From positions 1 to 64,000 of the forward strand of contig CALVDP010000005.1 in assembly GCA_944326315.1 (NCBI GenBank): DNA of 64,000 nucleotides, read 5' to 3'. The notes under the pieces were generated by a model, which saw only the letters and a program-made list of their open reading frames with translations, searched no databases and was not told the DNA's origin. The position numbers and the translations under genes are program-made. Below, piece by piece: positions 17,170 to 26,361 of the stretch. This DNA comes from an uncultured Bacteroidales bacterium. Lineage in GTDB: Bacteria > Bacteroidota > Bacteroidia > Bacteroidales > UBA932. How positions within the stretch are numbered: position 1 is the stretch's first letter; every line of letters starts with the position of its first letter.

Positions 17170-19026
17170 TCAGCTGGCGAAGAAATACGGATTGGGCCGG
17201 TCAACGACAGGAAGCGGTGAGTCATTGGCTACATCCAGACAGTCATGGATGCTGATCGTGGCATCCGGCTGCCATCCGGAGAAATCATTCCCCTCTATCC
17301 TGACACTGCCGCAATACTGCAGGTCAATCACGGAAAGGTCCGGGAAGAGAGGCCTGTATGACCTGCTGTCAATGAATACATTGTCGGTGATCTCAAGGTT
17401 CTCCACGCTCAGTCCGTAGACAATCTGCCTGTCGAAAGTCTCGACAACATTGCCTGTAAAGACAATATTACCGTGGAAGAAGAAGTCCGTATCCCTTGCC
17501 TCCTTCGGTATCACCGGATCTATCTGCAGTATGGCCTGCGGGAGTCCGCCTCCCAGCCCTCCGTCAGTGAACCTGTTGGAGCGGATGACTATGTTGGAGG
17601 TGCGTCCGGACTCATACCAGTAGTTGGCATCGCCGCATATCCGTATTCCGGCCATCATGGAACTGAAGTCACAGCCTTCGACAAGCACGTCCCCCGGAGT
17701 GGAGAGAAGCAGGCTTCTCGCCCTGTTGTAATGCACCTTGCAATCCCTGATGACCACTGAGCAGCCTCTGGAAACATTCTCGACTGCAAGGTCAGAGATA
17801 TTCCCTGCAGAAGAAAGGTCAAGGCCGGTCCTGAGCTCATAACAATTCCGCGATATTCTGTCTATACTAACAAGTTCCGACTCACCGACCGGCCTGAGAG
17901 TCTTCCTGTTGACGAATCTCAACACATCACCTTCTTCAGCGAAAGTGTTACCTTCCTGCTGGAAATGTCCGAACGAAGCGCGGACCACAGTAGGGGAAAG
18001 GAGGGTATCCACCTTCATATACACCCCATGGATATTGGTGGCGTCATCGAGCATGCTCTCGAACGTGCAGCCTTCCAGAGTCACGGTACCACTGCAGTCC
18101 ACGAAATGCGTGGCGTCGGCGGATATCGTTATCATCCTCTCTGACCCCGGACGTGAAGCCGTGGAGACTCCGGACACCGTGATATCTTCTGAGAATTCGG
18201 CGATAAGAGCCATCGCGCCAGCCTTGTAGACATGCACGTCATGGACAAGCACGTCATGGCTCCTGAGTATCGCGAATCCGGGATATGACCTGTTGAGCTC
18301 CATAGGGCCCTTGTCATCCCAGATGCTGCCTTCGGGAGGTACAGCAGCAGAAGACAATCCGGAAAACTCCACTATGCCAGGTGCAAGCTCTTTCGCCTTC
18401 AGTTCCCCTGTCCAGTGCCTGTGCTCATAAATCGCCGTATTGTAATACGGCCTGCGTGTTTTCGGGTCGAATACTATGTTTTCTGCAAGAGGATACTCCC
18501 AGTCATAGCCCCCGAAAAAGAGCCTGTCACCTTCTATCCTGTACTTGTTGTCCTCGAAGACCCTGACCGTAAATGTATTGGCTTCAGAATCGCTTTCTAT
18601 GACCTCGCCTTCGAAGGTCCAGGGATAATCATAGTCTATGGAGAAGCCTCCCAGGCTGACATTTCCCGAATTCTTGACAGCGAAAGGGACTATGGCCCCG
18701 TGGAACAGGAATTCCGCCCCGTCTCCGGTCACAGACACATTGTCCATGTCCTTGATCAGGAAAGCTACCTTCCGCTCTCCGCTGTCGTTGTTCGACATGC
18801 TCAGGAATTCAGTACAGGCTTGCTCCGGATAGAACTCATACTGTCCGGGCGCAAAACGGATATCAATGTTGCCATCCGGATGGTCCTCCAGGATTTTCCT
18901 TACTACTGGTGTATAGTCCGCGATATCCGGGTCAGCCTCCACAATGACCGTCTGCGGTCCGCACGAGCACACTGTCATTACGGAAGACAGCAGGGATATG
19001 ATTGCGGGAAAAATAAGATTCTTCAT
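17170..19026 (-). CDS. GH110-like alpha-1,3-galactosidase, beta-helix lipoprotein (copy 1)
   Basis: The 618-residue protein has a lipoprotein signal ending in VCSC (Cys22). A right-handed parallel beta-helix follows, with features I recognise from GH110 alpha-1,3-galactosidases: SNNDSG near 78-83, GAEFLFHGAIVPF near 103-115, ISADATHF at 301-308 and the acidic pair Asp327-Asp328 in MLDDATNIHG. GH110 enzymes remove terminal alpha-1,3-galactose, as in blood group B or linear alpha-Gal epitopes. It overlaps the upstream propeller gene by ATGA and is the last gene of the SusC/SusD operon. A paralogue lies at 31259-33121. The family call comes from motif recall and was not searched. Confidence 0.75.
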   Translation of the reverse strand: MKNLIFPAIISLLSSVMTVCSCGPQTVIVEADPDIADYTPVVRKILEDHPDGNIDIRFAPGQYEFYPEQACTEFLSMSNNDSGERKVAFLIKDMDNVSVTGDGAEFLFHGAIVPFAVKNSGNVSLGGFSIDYDYPWTFEGEVIESDSEANTFTVRVFEDNKYRIEGDRLFFGGYDWEYPLAENIVFDPKTRRPYYNTAIYEHRHWTGELKAKELAPGIVEFSGLSSAAVPPEGSIWDDKGPMELNRSYPGFAILRSHDVLVHDVHVYKAGAMALIAEFSEDITVSGVSTASRPGSERMITISADATHFVDCSGTVTLEGCTFESMLDDATNIHGVYMKVDTLLSPTVVRASFGHFQQEGNTFAEEGDVLRFVNRKTLRPVGESELVSIDRISRNCYELRTGLDLSSAGNISDLAVENVSRGCSVVIRDCKVHYNRARSLLLSTPGDVLVEGCDFSSMMAGIRICGDANYWYESGRTSNIVIRSNRFTDGGLGGGLPQAILQIDPVIPKEARDTDFFFHGNIVFTGNVVETFDRQIVYGLSVENLEITDNVFIDSRSYRPLFPDLSVIDLQYCGSVRIEGNDFSGWQPDATISIHDCLDVANDSPLPVVDRPNPYFFAS

Positions 19027-20150
19027 TTCTTGAACTTGATTTTTGCATAGGCCATATCCCGTATTCCGGTCATGGCATTCTGGTTATGTGACCAATACAT
19101 CTGCACGGTCTCCCCACCTTCAAGGTCTCCGTCATCTCCGATGAGATTAGGATAGCAGGCCGGAGAGTCCGCACTTCCGGTGATGAGTTCAGGAGTGCTC
19201 CATGTGACGGCGTCGTCACTGAATGACATGTAGACCATCTTGGGCCATGAGGCATAGACCATGACCCATTGCCCGAGGAAGGTATTCCACATTACCGAAG
19301 GATTGGCTCCGGGAATGGACAGAAGTCCCGACACGGGGATATTCTCGCCTCCGAGACCGGTGGAACTGTCGTATGCAGGCAATGTGAAGTCAGTGCCGTC
19401 CCATTTCTTCCATGTACCTGACGCACCCCGCCTGTCAGATGACGAAGCCATGCAGAGTACGTTCGCACCGGAGCTTATCTTCCCCTGATAGTAGCAGATG
19501 TATCTGGAGGCAGTTTCGTCCCAGATGACGCAGCCGTCTCCAAGTCCTGTCCAGTCAGGCTCGGACGGTTTCGGCTTCTTGTCCGTTATAATAGGCTGCG
19601 GATCCCTCCATGTGGCCCCGTAGTCATCAGAATATGCGACGCCTATCGACTTGTGGGCGGTACCGGAATCATCCCAGTGACTCTCGGCATGGAAGAAGCC
19701 GACATAGCTACCATCGTCGTCAAGAGGGAATATGGCGATGAACCACGACCCTCCGTCATTGAAGCCGTCGATCCGGCTGAAATCCTTTCCCCAGACCTTG
19801 CTATCTTCTGTCAGTCCGGCGACATGGTCTTCCGGGAAAGGTGTCGATGCCACGGTCAATGCATCTGTGGCTTCTCCCCAGAAAAGCTGCCATCCGCCAT
19901 CCTTCCTTATAGGAATAAGCTTGCCATCCGGCCAGTATCCTTTCATGAACGTGGCATCTGCCTGTTCTATGACCTTGGTTTCCGTCATTGACACTGTCTC
20001 CGTTATTTCCGTCCAGACATCTGTGTCTTCAGGCTCCTGCACCACTGTCCCCTGTCCTGAAGATTCGGGAACAGGTATCCATTCTTTCCGGCAGGAGACG
20101 AAAGTGGCGGTCATTCCTGCCAGGACAATTATTGCCAGTCTTGTTTTCAT
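19023..20150 (-). CDS. Beta-propeller surface lipoprotein (GH43/sialidase-like fold)
   Basis: From the ATG at 20150 it has 375 residues, starting MKTRLAIIVLAGMTATFVSC with the lipidated cysteine at Cys20. Propeller-type repeats include an Asp-box (SDDYGATWRDPQPI) and strands such as WKKWDGTDF and DAVTWSTPELITG. The fold resembles GH43/GH117- or sialidase-type propellers. I cannot assign catalytic residues, so it may be a glycosidase or a glycan-binding protein. The start overlaps the SusD stop as ATGA, and its own stop overlaps the GH110 start in the same way, so the three are tightly coupled. Confidence 0.7.
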   Translation of the reverse strand: MKTRLAIIVLAGMTATFVSCRKEWIPVPESSGQGTVVQEPEDTDVWTEITETVSMTETKVIEQADATFMKGYWPDGKLIPIRKDGGWQLFWGEATDALTVASTPFPEDHVAGLTEDSKVWGKDFSRIDGFNDGGSWFIAIFPLDDDGSYVGFFHAESHWDDSGTAHKSIGVAYSDDYGATWRDPQPIITDKKPKPSEPDWTGLGDGCVIWDETASRYICYYQGKISSGANVLCMASSSDRRGASGTWKKWDGTDFTLPAYDSSTGLGGENIPVSGLLSIPGANPSVMWNTFLGQWVMVYASWPKMVYMSFSDDAVTWSTPELITGSADSPACYPNLIGDDGDLEGGETVQMYWSHNQNAMTGIRDMAYAKIKFKK

Positions 20151-21727
20151 TGCCATAGCGGATTTTGTGTTATAGCTCCGTTGGAAGCGTCTATTACCGA
20201 CTGAGGGATAGGGAATATGCTGTGCTTTTCCTGACAGTTGTTCATCATGATCTGGTAGGTCGGGGTAAGTATCCAGTCCGGATCCTGTCCCACTGAACGG
20301 TAGGCCTCCTGCAGCTTCCCGAAACGCACCAGATCAGCCCATCTGTGGCCCTCGAAGCACAGTTCGCGGCTTCTTTCCTCAAGGATAAACTCGCCGAAAT
20401 CCCCGTCACCCGAATGCCAGTCCACATCGGCATTGGCGGTATTTATGTCCACGCCATAGCCCCTGCGACGTACCTGATTCACATACTCGATCGCCTCGGA
20501 TGAAGGTGTTCCTGTCGCCCTCCACTCGGCCTCTGCAAGCATCAGGAGCACGTCGGCATAGCGTATGATAGGGAAATTGATGTTGTTGCACCAGTTGGCC
20601 CAGCTGCTTCCCCTGTCCGCCCTGTCCAAGGCATGACGGAACTTGTAGACCCAATAATCCCCCTCGTAATCAGCATCGTAGACTATCTCCATCCTCTGGG
20701 TGTCCGGATTCAGGATAGCATGTCCTCCCGCATTGACGGCACCCCGGCGCAAATCGTTTTCCTCGAACTTGTCGTACATTTCCGGAAACGCGCGCACCTG
20801 GGTCCAGTATATCTGGTCAGTGTGCGGAATCCCGTCCGTGGTCCCGACCTGGCCTCCGTAGAGGGAGTTGCTGTGCGAATTGTCGAACTCGACATCGAAG
20901 ATATATTCGCTGTTGTGCTCATGGTTGCCGTCAAACTGTGAGAAATAGTCCTCTACCAATGAGAAGCCTCCGTTCTGTATCACATCCCGGCATGCCTGTG
21001 CCGAAAGAGCCGCAGCCGAATTGTCCCGGAGAGGCTCTCCCGACATCTGGAGATAAGCCCTGGCCTTGAGCGCGGTCGCCGCGTACTTATGCGCATGTCC
21101 GACAGTATTGGTTACCGGCAGCAGTTCCTCGGCCGCCTCGAAATCCTTGATGACACGGTCGTAGACTTCGGCAAGGGTAGCCTTGCGCGTATCAAGCTCG
21201 CTGATATCAGTCGTCTCGGTAAGGACAAGAGGCACTTCCCCGAAATAACGGGCAAGCTGGAAATAAAACCATCCGCGCAGGAAATAAGCCTCGCCAGCTA
21301 TCCTGTCCATGTCGGATTCCGAAATCTCCCCGCCGTCGTACTGCTCCAGACGGTTAAGCACGACATTCGCCCTCTGGATGCCGAGATACTGCATGAACCA
21401 CACTTTCTCGACAAAAAGATGCTCCGGGGTATAGGTGTAGAAGCCTATCATGTCCTCGCCGTTGTTGGCCGACGGCACGAAACACTCGTCCGTACCAATC
21501 CTGCCCCAGTACATGAATCCCGTGAAATAGTTCCCGTAGCGGTGCTGGGCGTCCCATTCCACCGAAGTGAAGGTATAATAGATTCCGGTCAGGGCCATGT
21601 CGAAATCCGCCGTGGTCTTGAAGAAATTCTGCGTCGTTATATTGCTTTCGACCTTGGTCTCCAGGAAATCACAGGAAACACCCAACCACAAGAACGGCAG
21701 CAATGCAATAAAAATCCGTTTCATCAT
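20147..21727 (-). CDS. susD-like: SusD/RagB-family glycan-binding lipoprotein
   Basis: The 526-residue lipoprotein starts MMKRIFIALLPFLWLGVSC with the lipidated cysteine at Cys19. SusD features follow: DFLETKVESNITTQNFFKT, an extended helical TPR region (EAYFLRGWFYFQLARYFGEVPL), RYADVLLMLAEAEW, and the C-terminal EERSRELCFEGHRWADLVRFG. It caps the SusC pore and captures glycan at the cell surface. Unusually for this phylum, a strong Shine-Dalgarno sequence (GGAGGAG) sits just before the ATG, 12 bp after the susC stop. Confidence 0.95.
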   Translation of the reverse strand: MMKRIFIALLPFLWLGVSCDFLETKVESNITTQNFFKTTADFDMALTGIYYTFTSVEWDAQHRYGNYFTGFMYWGRIGTDECFVPSANNGEDMIGFYTYTPEHLFVEKVWFMQYLGIQRANVVLNRLEQYDGGEISESDMDRIAGEAYFLRGWFYFQLARYFGEVPLVLTETTDISELDTRKATLAEVYDRVIKDFEAAEELLPVTNTVGHAHKYAATALKARAYLQMSGEPLRDNSAAALSAQACRDVIQNGGFSLVEDYFSQFDGNHEHNSEYIFDVEFDNSHSNSLYGGQVGTTDGIPHTDQIYWTQVRAFPEMYDKFEENDLRRGAVNAGGHAILNPDTQRMEIVYDADYEGDYWVYKFRHALDRADRGSSWANWCNNINFPIIRYADVLLMLAEAEWRATGTPSSEAIEYVNQVRRRGYGVDINTANADVDWHSGDGDFGEFILEERSRELCFEGHRWADLVRFGKLQEAYRSVGQDPDWILTPTYQIMMNNCQEKHSIFPIPQSVIDASNGAITQNPLWQ

Positions 21728-21739
21728 GTTCTCCTCCTG

Positions 21740-24700
21740 CTATTTGAATGAAATGTTCACGCCGAAGGTAAATGTCCTCGCCTTCGGGAAATTGCCGTAA
21801 TCGAATCCCTGTGACAATATCGCCGCTGCGGAGTTCTGGCTGATGCCGACCTCAGGGTCATATCCGGAATATTTAGTGAATACACAGATATTGTCAGCTG
21901 AAACATAGAATCTGCATGATTCGATATGCTTTGCCCTGCGCAGGATTCTTGGCGAGAGGGTATATGTCAGTCTCGCTGTCGCGAAACGCAGGTATGAGGC
22001 GTCTTCGACAAATGCCGATGACACAAGGCCGTCCGGAATCTGGGAATAATACCGGGATGACTGGTTTTCCGTAGTCCACCTGTCGTTCCAATACGCCACC
22101 TGGTTTTCCCCGTTGCCTGTGTAAGATGCTATCATGCTGTAATTGGCGTTGTACAGGTCATTGCCTATCGAATACTGGAAGCCGAGATAAAGGTTGAAGG
22201 CCTTGTAGTCGAATGTCGTGGAGAAGGCCCCGTACACGTCCGGAAGGAAGTTGCCTATCACCTCGCGGTCCGCATCGTCTATAGACCCGCTGTCGTCCCT
22301 GTCCCACAGTTTCAGGGAGCCCGGCTGCTCTCCGCCCTGTGCAGGGATTCCCGGCTTGAGGGTGTAGACCATTTCTCCAGGCTCGGTAGTGCTCGGCACA
22401 GCGTCGAACTCGTCAAGCTGGTACAGTCCTACGGCCCTGTATCCGAACAGTTCGCCCACGCTTCCGCCCTCGCGGAGAATCACGGCGTTCTGGCCGTCAA
22501 GACAGGTGATGCCGAGATAGATAGGTGCCCCGTTCTGGCCGAGCTTCAATATCTTCGAGACATTGCGGGTCAAGTTGGCGTTCAATGACCACGAGAAATC
22601 ATGGTTGTCTATCATGACCGCTGACAGGGACAGCTCCGCGCCCATGTTCCTGATGCTTCCGATGTTCTGCCATGCCCTGGTATATCCGGAAATGTTCAGC
22701 ACAGGGGCTTCAAGAAGAAGGTCGCGCGTGGTCTTGTGGTACAGGTCCACATCAAGGTGCAGCCTTTCGTTCCACAGTCCCAATTCAAGTCCTATATTGT
22801 ATTCGAGGGTCTTTTCCCATGTCAGGTCCTCGTTGGCAAGAGTAAGCGGGGACTGCCCTATGCTCAGGTCCGTGCCGAAGGCCGTGTTGGTATTGTACAG
22901 CTGGGCGAAAGAGCCTGATGTTGGCACGCTGGAGTTCCCAACCTCACCCACGGAAAGCCGCAGTCTGAGAGTACTGACGGCATTGACATATTTCAGGAAC
23001 TGTTCCTGCTTGGCGTTCCAGGCGAATGCACCCGAATAGAACGAGCCCCATTTGTTCTTGATGAATGCCGATGTGCCGTCACGCCTGAATGTGAACGTTC
23101 CGATATAGCGGTCATCATACGAATAGTGTCCCCTGAATATCATGGAGAGCATGGCAGTGGTGCTGGTGTTGGAGAAGGAATTGAAGTCCGTCGCCATCTG
23201 CAGGTTGTTGAAGCCGAGGGTCTCGTTCTCGAACGAAGACGCGTCCGTGGCCGTGTAATAGTAGCGCGACCCCTGTTCCGTGACACCCGCCATAAGGTTG
23301 AGCTTGTGCCTTCCGAATGTCGGGGACCATGTGAGGGTGTTCTCGTTCAGCCAGCCGAACGTGGAGATGTTCGCCATGCATGCCTGCGAATTGTAGAGGT
23401 ATCCGCGCGGAGTAGTGGTCGGATAGAACTGCTTGTCCTCGAGGGAATAGTTGTCCAATCCTCCTGTCACCCTGATTTTCAGGTCCTTGAGAATATCATA
23501 TTCCATATATGCGTTGACGATGGTCCTGTTCAGGATTTTCAGCATGTCGATATCCCTGGCCATTGTCACCGGATTCTGCTTGTTGGACGTGTTGAAGGCG
23601 TCAATCTGGTACTGCTGCACGCCTGCCCTCCTGAAATACGCCTGTGTGTCTGGATCGGTCAGGTCGAAAGGCTGGGAGACTAGCGCGCTCATCACCGTAC
23701 CGATAGCCGTGCCCTCTCCTCCGGAAGTAGGTACCCCGTCATCTGTGATGCGGCTGTAGTTGATATCCACGCCGAGCCTGAACTTGTCCGTGAAATTATG
23801 GTCTATGTTGGCCTTGGCGGTGAACTTCTTCCAGTCGGTGTCCACTATGATGGACTCGTTCTGCATGAATGATGCGCTTATCAGGAAGTTGGTCTTGTCG
23901 GTGGCGTTCTGTATGGACAGGTTATGGTTGTGGATGAATCCCGTCCTGTAGAGCCTGTCCTGCCAGTCAATGCTCTCTATCCTGCCGAAGTCGAAATTAC
24001 GGAGGTTTCCGTCAGTGTCGGAAAACATGTCGTACATCGGATTCAGCTCGTTCATCATCCGTGCATAACCTTCGAAATCAAGCATTTCCAATTTACGAGG
24101 AAGCATCTGCATGCTGACATAGCCGTTGTACTGGATACGTCCCGACGAGCCTTTTCCCCTCTTGGTCGTTATCATGATGACACCGTTCGCGCCCCTGTTT
24201 CCGTAAATGGCCGTGGACGAGGCGTCTTTCAATACCTCTATCGAGGCAATGTCTTCAGGGTTTATCATGGCAAGTCCGCTCATCTGGGAGTCAAGGTTGC
24301 CCATACCCATTCCGGAAGATGTGTTCACCCCGTTCAGAGGGAAGCCGTCCACTACGATAAGAGGACCGGTGGAGCCGGAAAGTGAGCTGGCCCCTCGGAT
24401 AAGCATCTTGGTGGCCGCGCCAGGCTGTCCGCTCGTGGAGGATACCATAAGGCCGGCCACGCCGCCTTTCAATGCATCGTCCACTGAAAATATGACCTTG
24501 TTGTCGAAGTTTTCCGGGCTGATTGAGGCGACGGAGCCTGTAAGGTCCTGACGCCGAGCGGTACCGTAGCCTATGACCACGGCATTGTCCAGCACTTCGG
24601 TATCAGACTGGAGGACGAAGTCAAGGACGGTATTTTCCCCGACGGCAAGTTCCGAATTCTGGTATCCGATGAAGGAGGCTACAAGCACCGCATCAGAGGA

Positions 24701-24892
24701 AGAGACCGTAATGGAATAATATCCGTTGTCATCGGTCGCCGTCCCGTTCTGCGTGCCTTTCTGGTAGACATCAGCCCATGCGACAGGATCGCCCTGGCTG
24801 TCAGTCACATGGCCTGTGACGGTAATCTGCTGCGCGAAGACAGCAAGCCCTGCCTGCATGAGTACAAGCAGGGCCACGCATTTTCTCAACAT
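21740..24892 (-). CDS. susC-like: SusC/RagA-family TonB-dependent glycan importer
   Basis: The 1050-residue protein has a signal peptide ending near VFAQ. A carboxypeptidase-regulatory-like domain follows (TGHVTDSQGDP to about residue 110), then a plug with VIGYGTARRQDLTGSVASI and PLIVVDGFPLNG (about residues 110-250), and an outer-membrane barrel ending in FTFGVNISFK. It imports oligosaccharides powered by TonB-ExbBD. It lies between a PKD-domain surface protein (30-bp gap) and SusD (12-bp gap). The GH110-like enzymes of the same locus suggest galactose-containing oligosaccharides (inference). Confidence 0.96.
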   Translation of the reverse strand: MLRKCVALLVLMQAGLAVFAQQITVTGHVTDSQGDPVAWADVYQKGTQNGTATDDNGYYSITVSSSDAVLVASFIGYQNSELAVGENTVLDFVLQSDTEVLDNAVVIGYGTARRQDLTGSVASISPENFDNKVIFSVDDALKGGVAGLMVSSTSGQPGAATKMLIRGASSLSGSTGPLIVVDGFPLNGVNTSSGMGMGNLDSQMSGLAMINPEDIASIEVLKDASSTAIYGNRGANGVIMITTKRGKGSSGRIQYNGYVSMQMLPRKLEMLDFEGYARMMNELNPMYDMFSDTDGNLRNFDFGRIESIDWQDRLYRTGFIHNHNLSIQNATDKTNFLISASFMQNESIIVDTDWKKFTAKANIDHNFTDKFRLGVDINYSRITDDGVPTSGGEGTAIGTVMSALVSQPFDLTDPDTQAYFRRAGVQQYQIDAFNTSNKQNPVTMARDIDMLKILNRTIVNAYMEYDILKDLKIRVTGGLDNYSLEDKQFYPTTTPRGYLYNSQACMANISTFGWLNENTLTWSPTFGRHKLNLMAGVTEQGSRYYYTATDASSFENETLGFNNLQMATDFNSFSNTSTTAMLSMIFRGHYSYDDRYIGTFTFRRDGTSAFIKNKWGSFYSGAFAWNAKQEQFLKYVNAVSTLRLRLSVGEVGNSSVPTSGSFAQLYNTNTAFGTDLSIGQSPLTLANEDLTWEKTLEYNIGLELGLWNERLHLDVDLYHKTTRDLLLEAPVLNISGYTRAWQNIGSIRNMGAELSLSAVMIDNHDFSWSLNANLTRNVSKILKLGQNGAPIYLGITCLDGQNAVILREGGSVGELFGYRAVGLYQLDEFDAVPSTTEPGEMVYTLKPGIPAQGGEQPGSLKLWDRDDSGSIDDADREVIGNFLPDVYGAFSTTFDYKAFNLYLGFQYSIGNDLYNANYSMIASYTGNGENQVAYWNDRWTTENQSSRYYSQIPDGLVSSAFVEDASYLRFATARLTYTLSPRILRRAKHIESCRFYVSADNICVFTKYSGYDPEVGISQNSAAAILSQGFDYGNFPKARTFTFGVNISFK

Positions 24893-24921
24893 CTTTTCAA
24901 ATGAATTTCCAGGAAATACTG

Positions 24922-26202
24922 TTATTCCTCAATGAGATCAAGCCTGATTTCGTCTACATAGACGACTGTGCTGACGCCGGTAATACCGAATGCAAGATAG
25001 CAGTTCTTGAATATATCCCCGGCATTGCCTTCGGTTATAGGGATTTCAAATGTGTACTGTTTCCATTCGGAAGTAAGAAGATCATTGAATTCAGGAGCGG
25101 CTTCGGTTCCCCCTATTGTAGTAATCGCCCCTTCCCACAATTTGCTCGGAGCACCACCTGTGACAACAAACTCGTCTCCGTCAAACACCTCGGACCATGA
25201 AGTCTGCGCATTCAGACCCCTGAGCGGGTCATTGAGGTAGTCCGGCACAAAATAGAAGATATTCAGCCACATGCATCCTGCCATGCTCCCGGAAGCCGAT
25301 ATGTCTGCCCTAAGCCACAATGAAAGTTCGTACTTCTTGCCGGATTCCAGCCATGGATTGTTCGGCCAGTTGTTTCTTGCGGCGACCTCCCAGATGCAGT
25401 CCCCGAGCGTTCTCGAAATATCTATCTTCATACACTTAGCTGACCCATTGGCTCCGCCGTCTGCTATAGTCATAATGTCAGGGTGCTCTCCGACTGCATC
25501 TTCATCCGGGAATTTACCCCAGTTGTACCATACCTTGTTCACTTCTCCCTGCTCGAAACCGTACACATCAAGACCATATTCAGCATCAGCCTTGAACATA
25601 GGATAGTTGCCCGCTACGATATGCGTCGTCACAGTGACTTCTACACCGTCATCGGCGCGTGTCATCTTGCAAGAGACCTCAACATCGTCTATCTGGCTGT
25701 TCCATACCACCTTCGGAGATGCCTCGGTAGATATGGCCGGAGTTCCGCCAGGGAAAGTCCATTCGTAGGATGTCGGATTGCCGACGACGTTTTCGAGGGA
25801 GAATGTGATTTCAGCCCCTGACTTGGCACAGCCCATTTCGGTAAGGCCGGCCACAGCTATATCAGCAGACAATGGATTGGTCACTTCTATCGACAGAGTC
25901 CCGTGATCCTCGGTCCCGTCAGAATATGTCACTGTCAGGGTGACTTCCTTGGTACCTGTAGAATTGAAGACTACATCGACAGTGGCCTCCGAAGATGTGG
26001 CAGGTGTCCCGTCCTCGAAAGTCCATGTACGCGAATCGACATTTAAGGAATTGTCCGTGAAGGTCACAGTCTCGCCCACGCGGGCGGTTTCAAGACTTGC
26101 AGTGTAGTTGAAGTCTTTCTCAACAACGGCATTGTCTTCCGGCTGGCAGGAGACCAATGCAAACAGACCGCATGCGGTCATCAACGTTAATATTCTTTTC
26201 AT
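24922..26202 (-). CDS. PKD-domain surface glycan-binding lipoprotein
   Basis: The 426-residue lipoprotein starts MKRILTLMTACGLFALVSC with Cys19 as the lipid site. Two PKD-like beta-sandwich repeats follow: VGETVTFTDNSLNVDSRTW (about 42-60) and SGAEITFSLENVVGNPTSYEW (about 128-150). The C-terminal half is jelly-roll-like, with WLRADISASGSMAG and YVDEIRLDLIEE, and resembles a carbohydrate-binding module. It probably works as a surface glycan-binding protein. It is unusual in preceding susC; such proteins most often follow susD. Its promoter region carries the 34-bp motif shared with the GH110 copy 2 promoter. Confidence 0.8.
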   Translation of the reverse strand: MKRILTLMTACGLFALVSCQPEDNAVVEKDFNYTASLETARVGETVTFTDNSLNVDSRTWTFEDGTPATSSEATVDVVFNSTGTKEVTLTVTYSDGTEDHGTLSIEVTNPLSADIAVAGLTEMGCAKSGAEITFSLENVVGNPTSYEWTFPGGTPAISTEASPKVVWNSQIDDVEVSCKMTRADDGVEVTVTTHIVAGNYPMFKADAEYGLDVYGFEQGEVNKVWYNWGKFPDEDAVGEHPDIMTIADGGANGSAKCMKIDISRTLGDCIWEVAARNNWPNNPWLESGKKYELSLWLRADISASGSMAGCMWLNIFYFVPDYLNDPLRGLNAQTSWSEVFDGDEFVVTGGAPSKLWEGAITTIGGTEAAPEFNDLLTSEWKQYTFEIPITEGNAGDIFKNCYLAFGITGVSTVVYVDEIRLDLIEE

Positions 26203-26264
26203 GATACTCTGTTATTAGTTTGTGATAGTGTGTGTATCTTGTCAAATGTGATGTGTTGTTTCTA

Positions 26265-26331
26265 CAATTATAGCCATATCGGCATTTCCGGCAGTTTACA
26301 AATCGTTCTCATTTTTGTGATTCTGCAAAAA
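26265..26331 (-). promoter_or_regulatory. Promoter and candidate regulator operator of the SGBP-susCD operon
   Basis: The -7-like box TATAATTG lies at 26265-26272. Upstream, at 26298-26331, is a 34-bp site. In transcription order it has three blocks, TTTTTGCA, CAAAAAT and GAACGATTTGT, separated by 6 and 2 variable bases. The same blocks with the same spacers occur at 33189-33222. In both places 25 bp separate the site from the -7 box. The hybrid regulator at 33260-37354 is the obvious candidate to bind it (inference). Confidence 0.65.
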
Positions 26332-26361
26332 ACTGCATTACAGAGGCCTTCCGCCCGCAAA

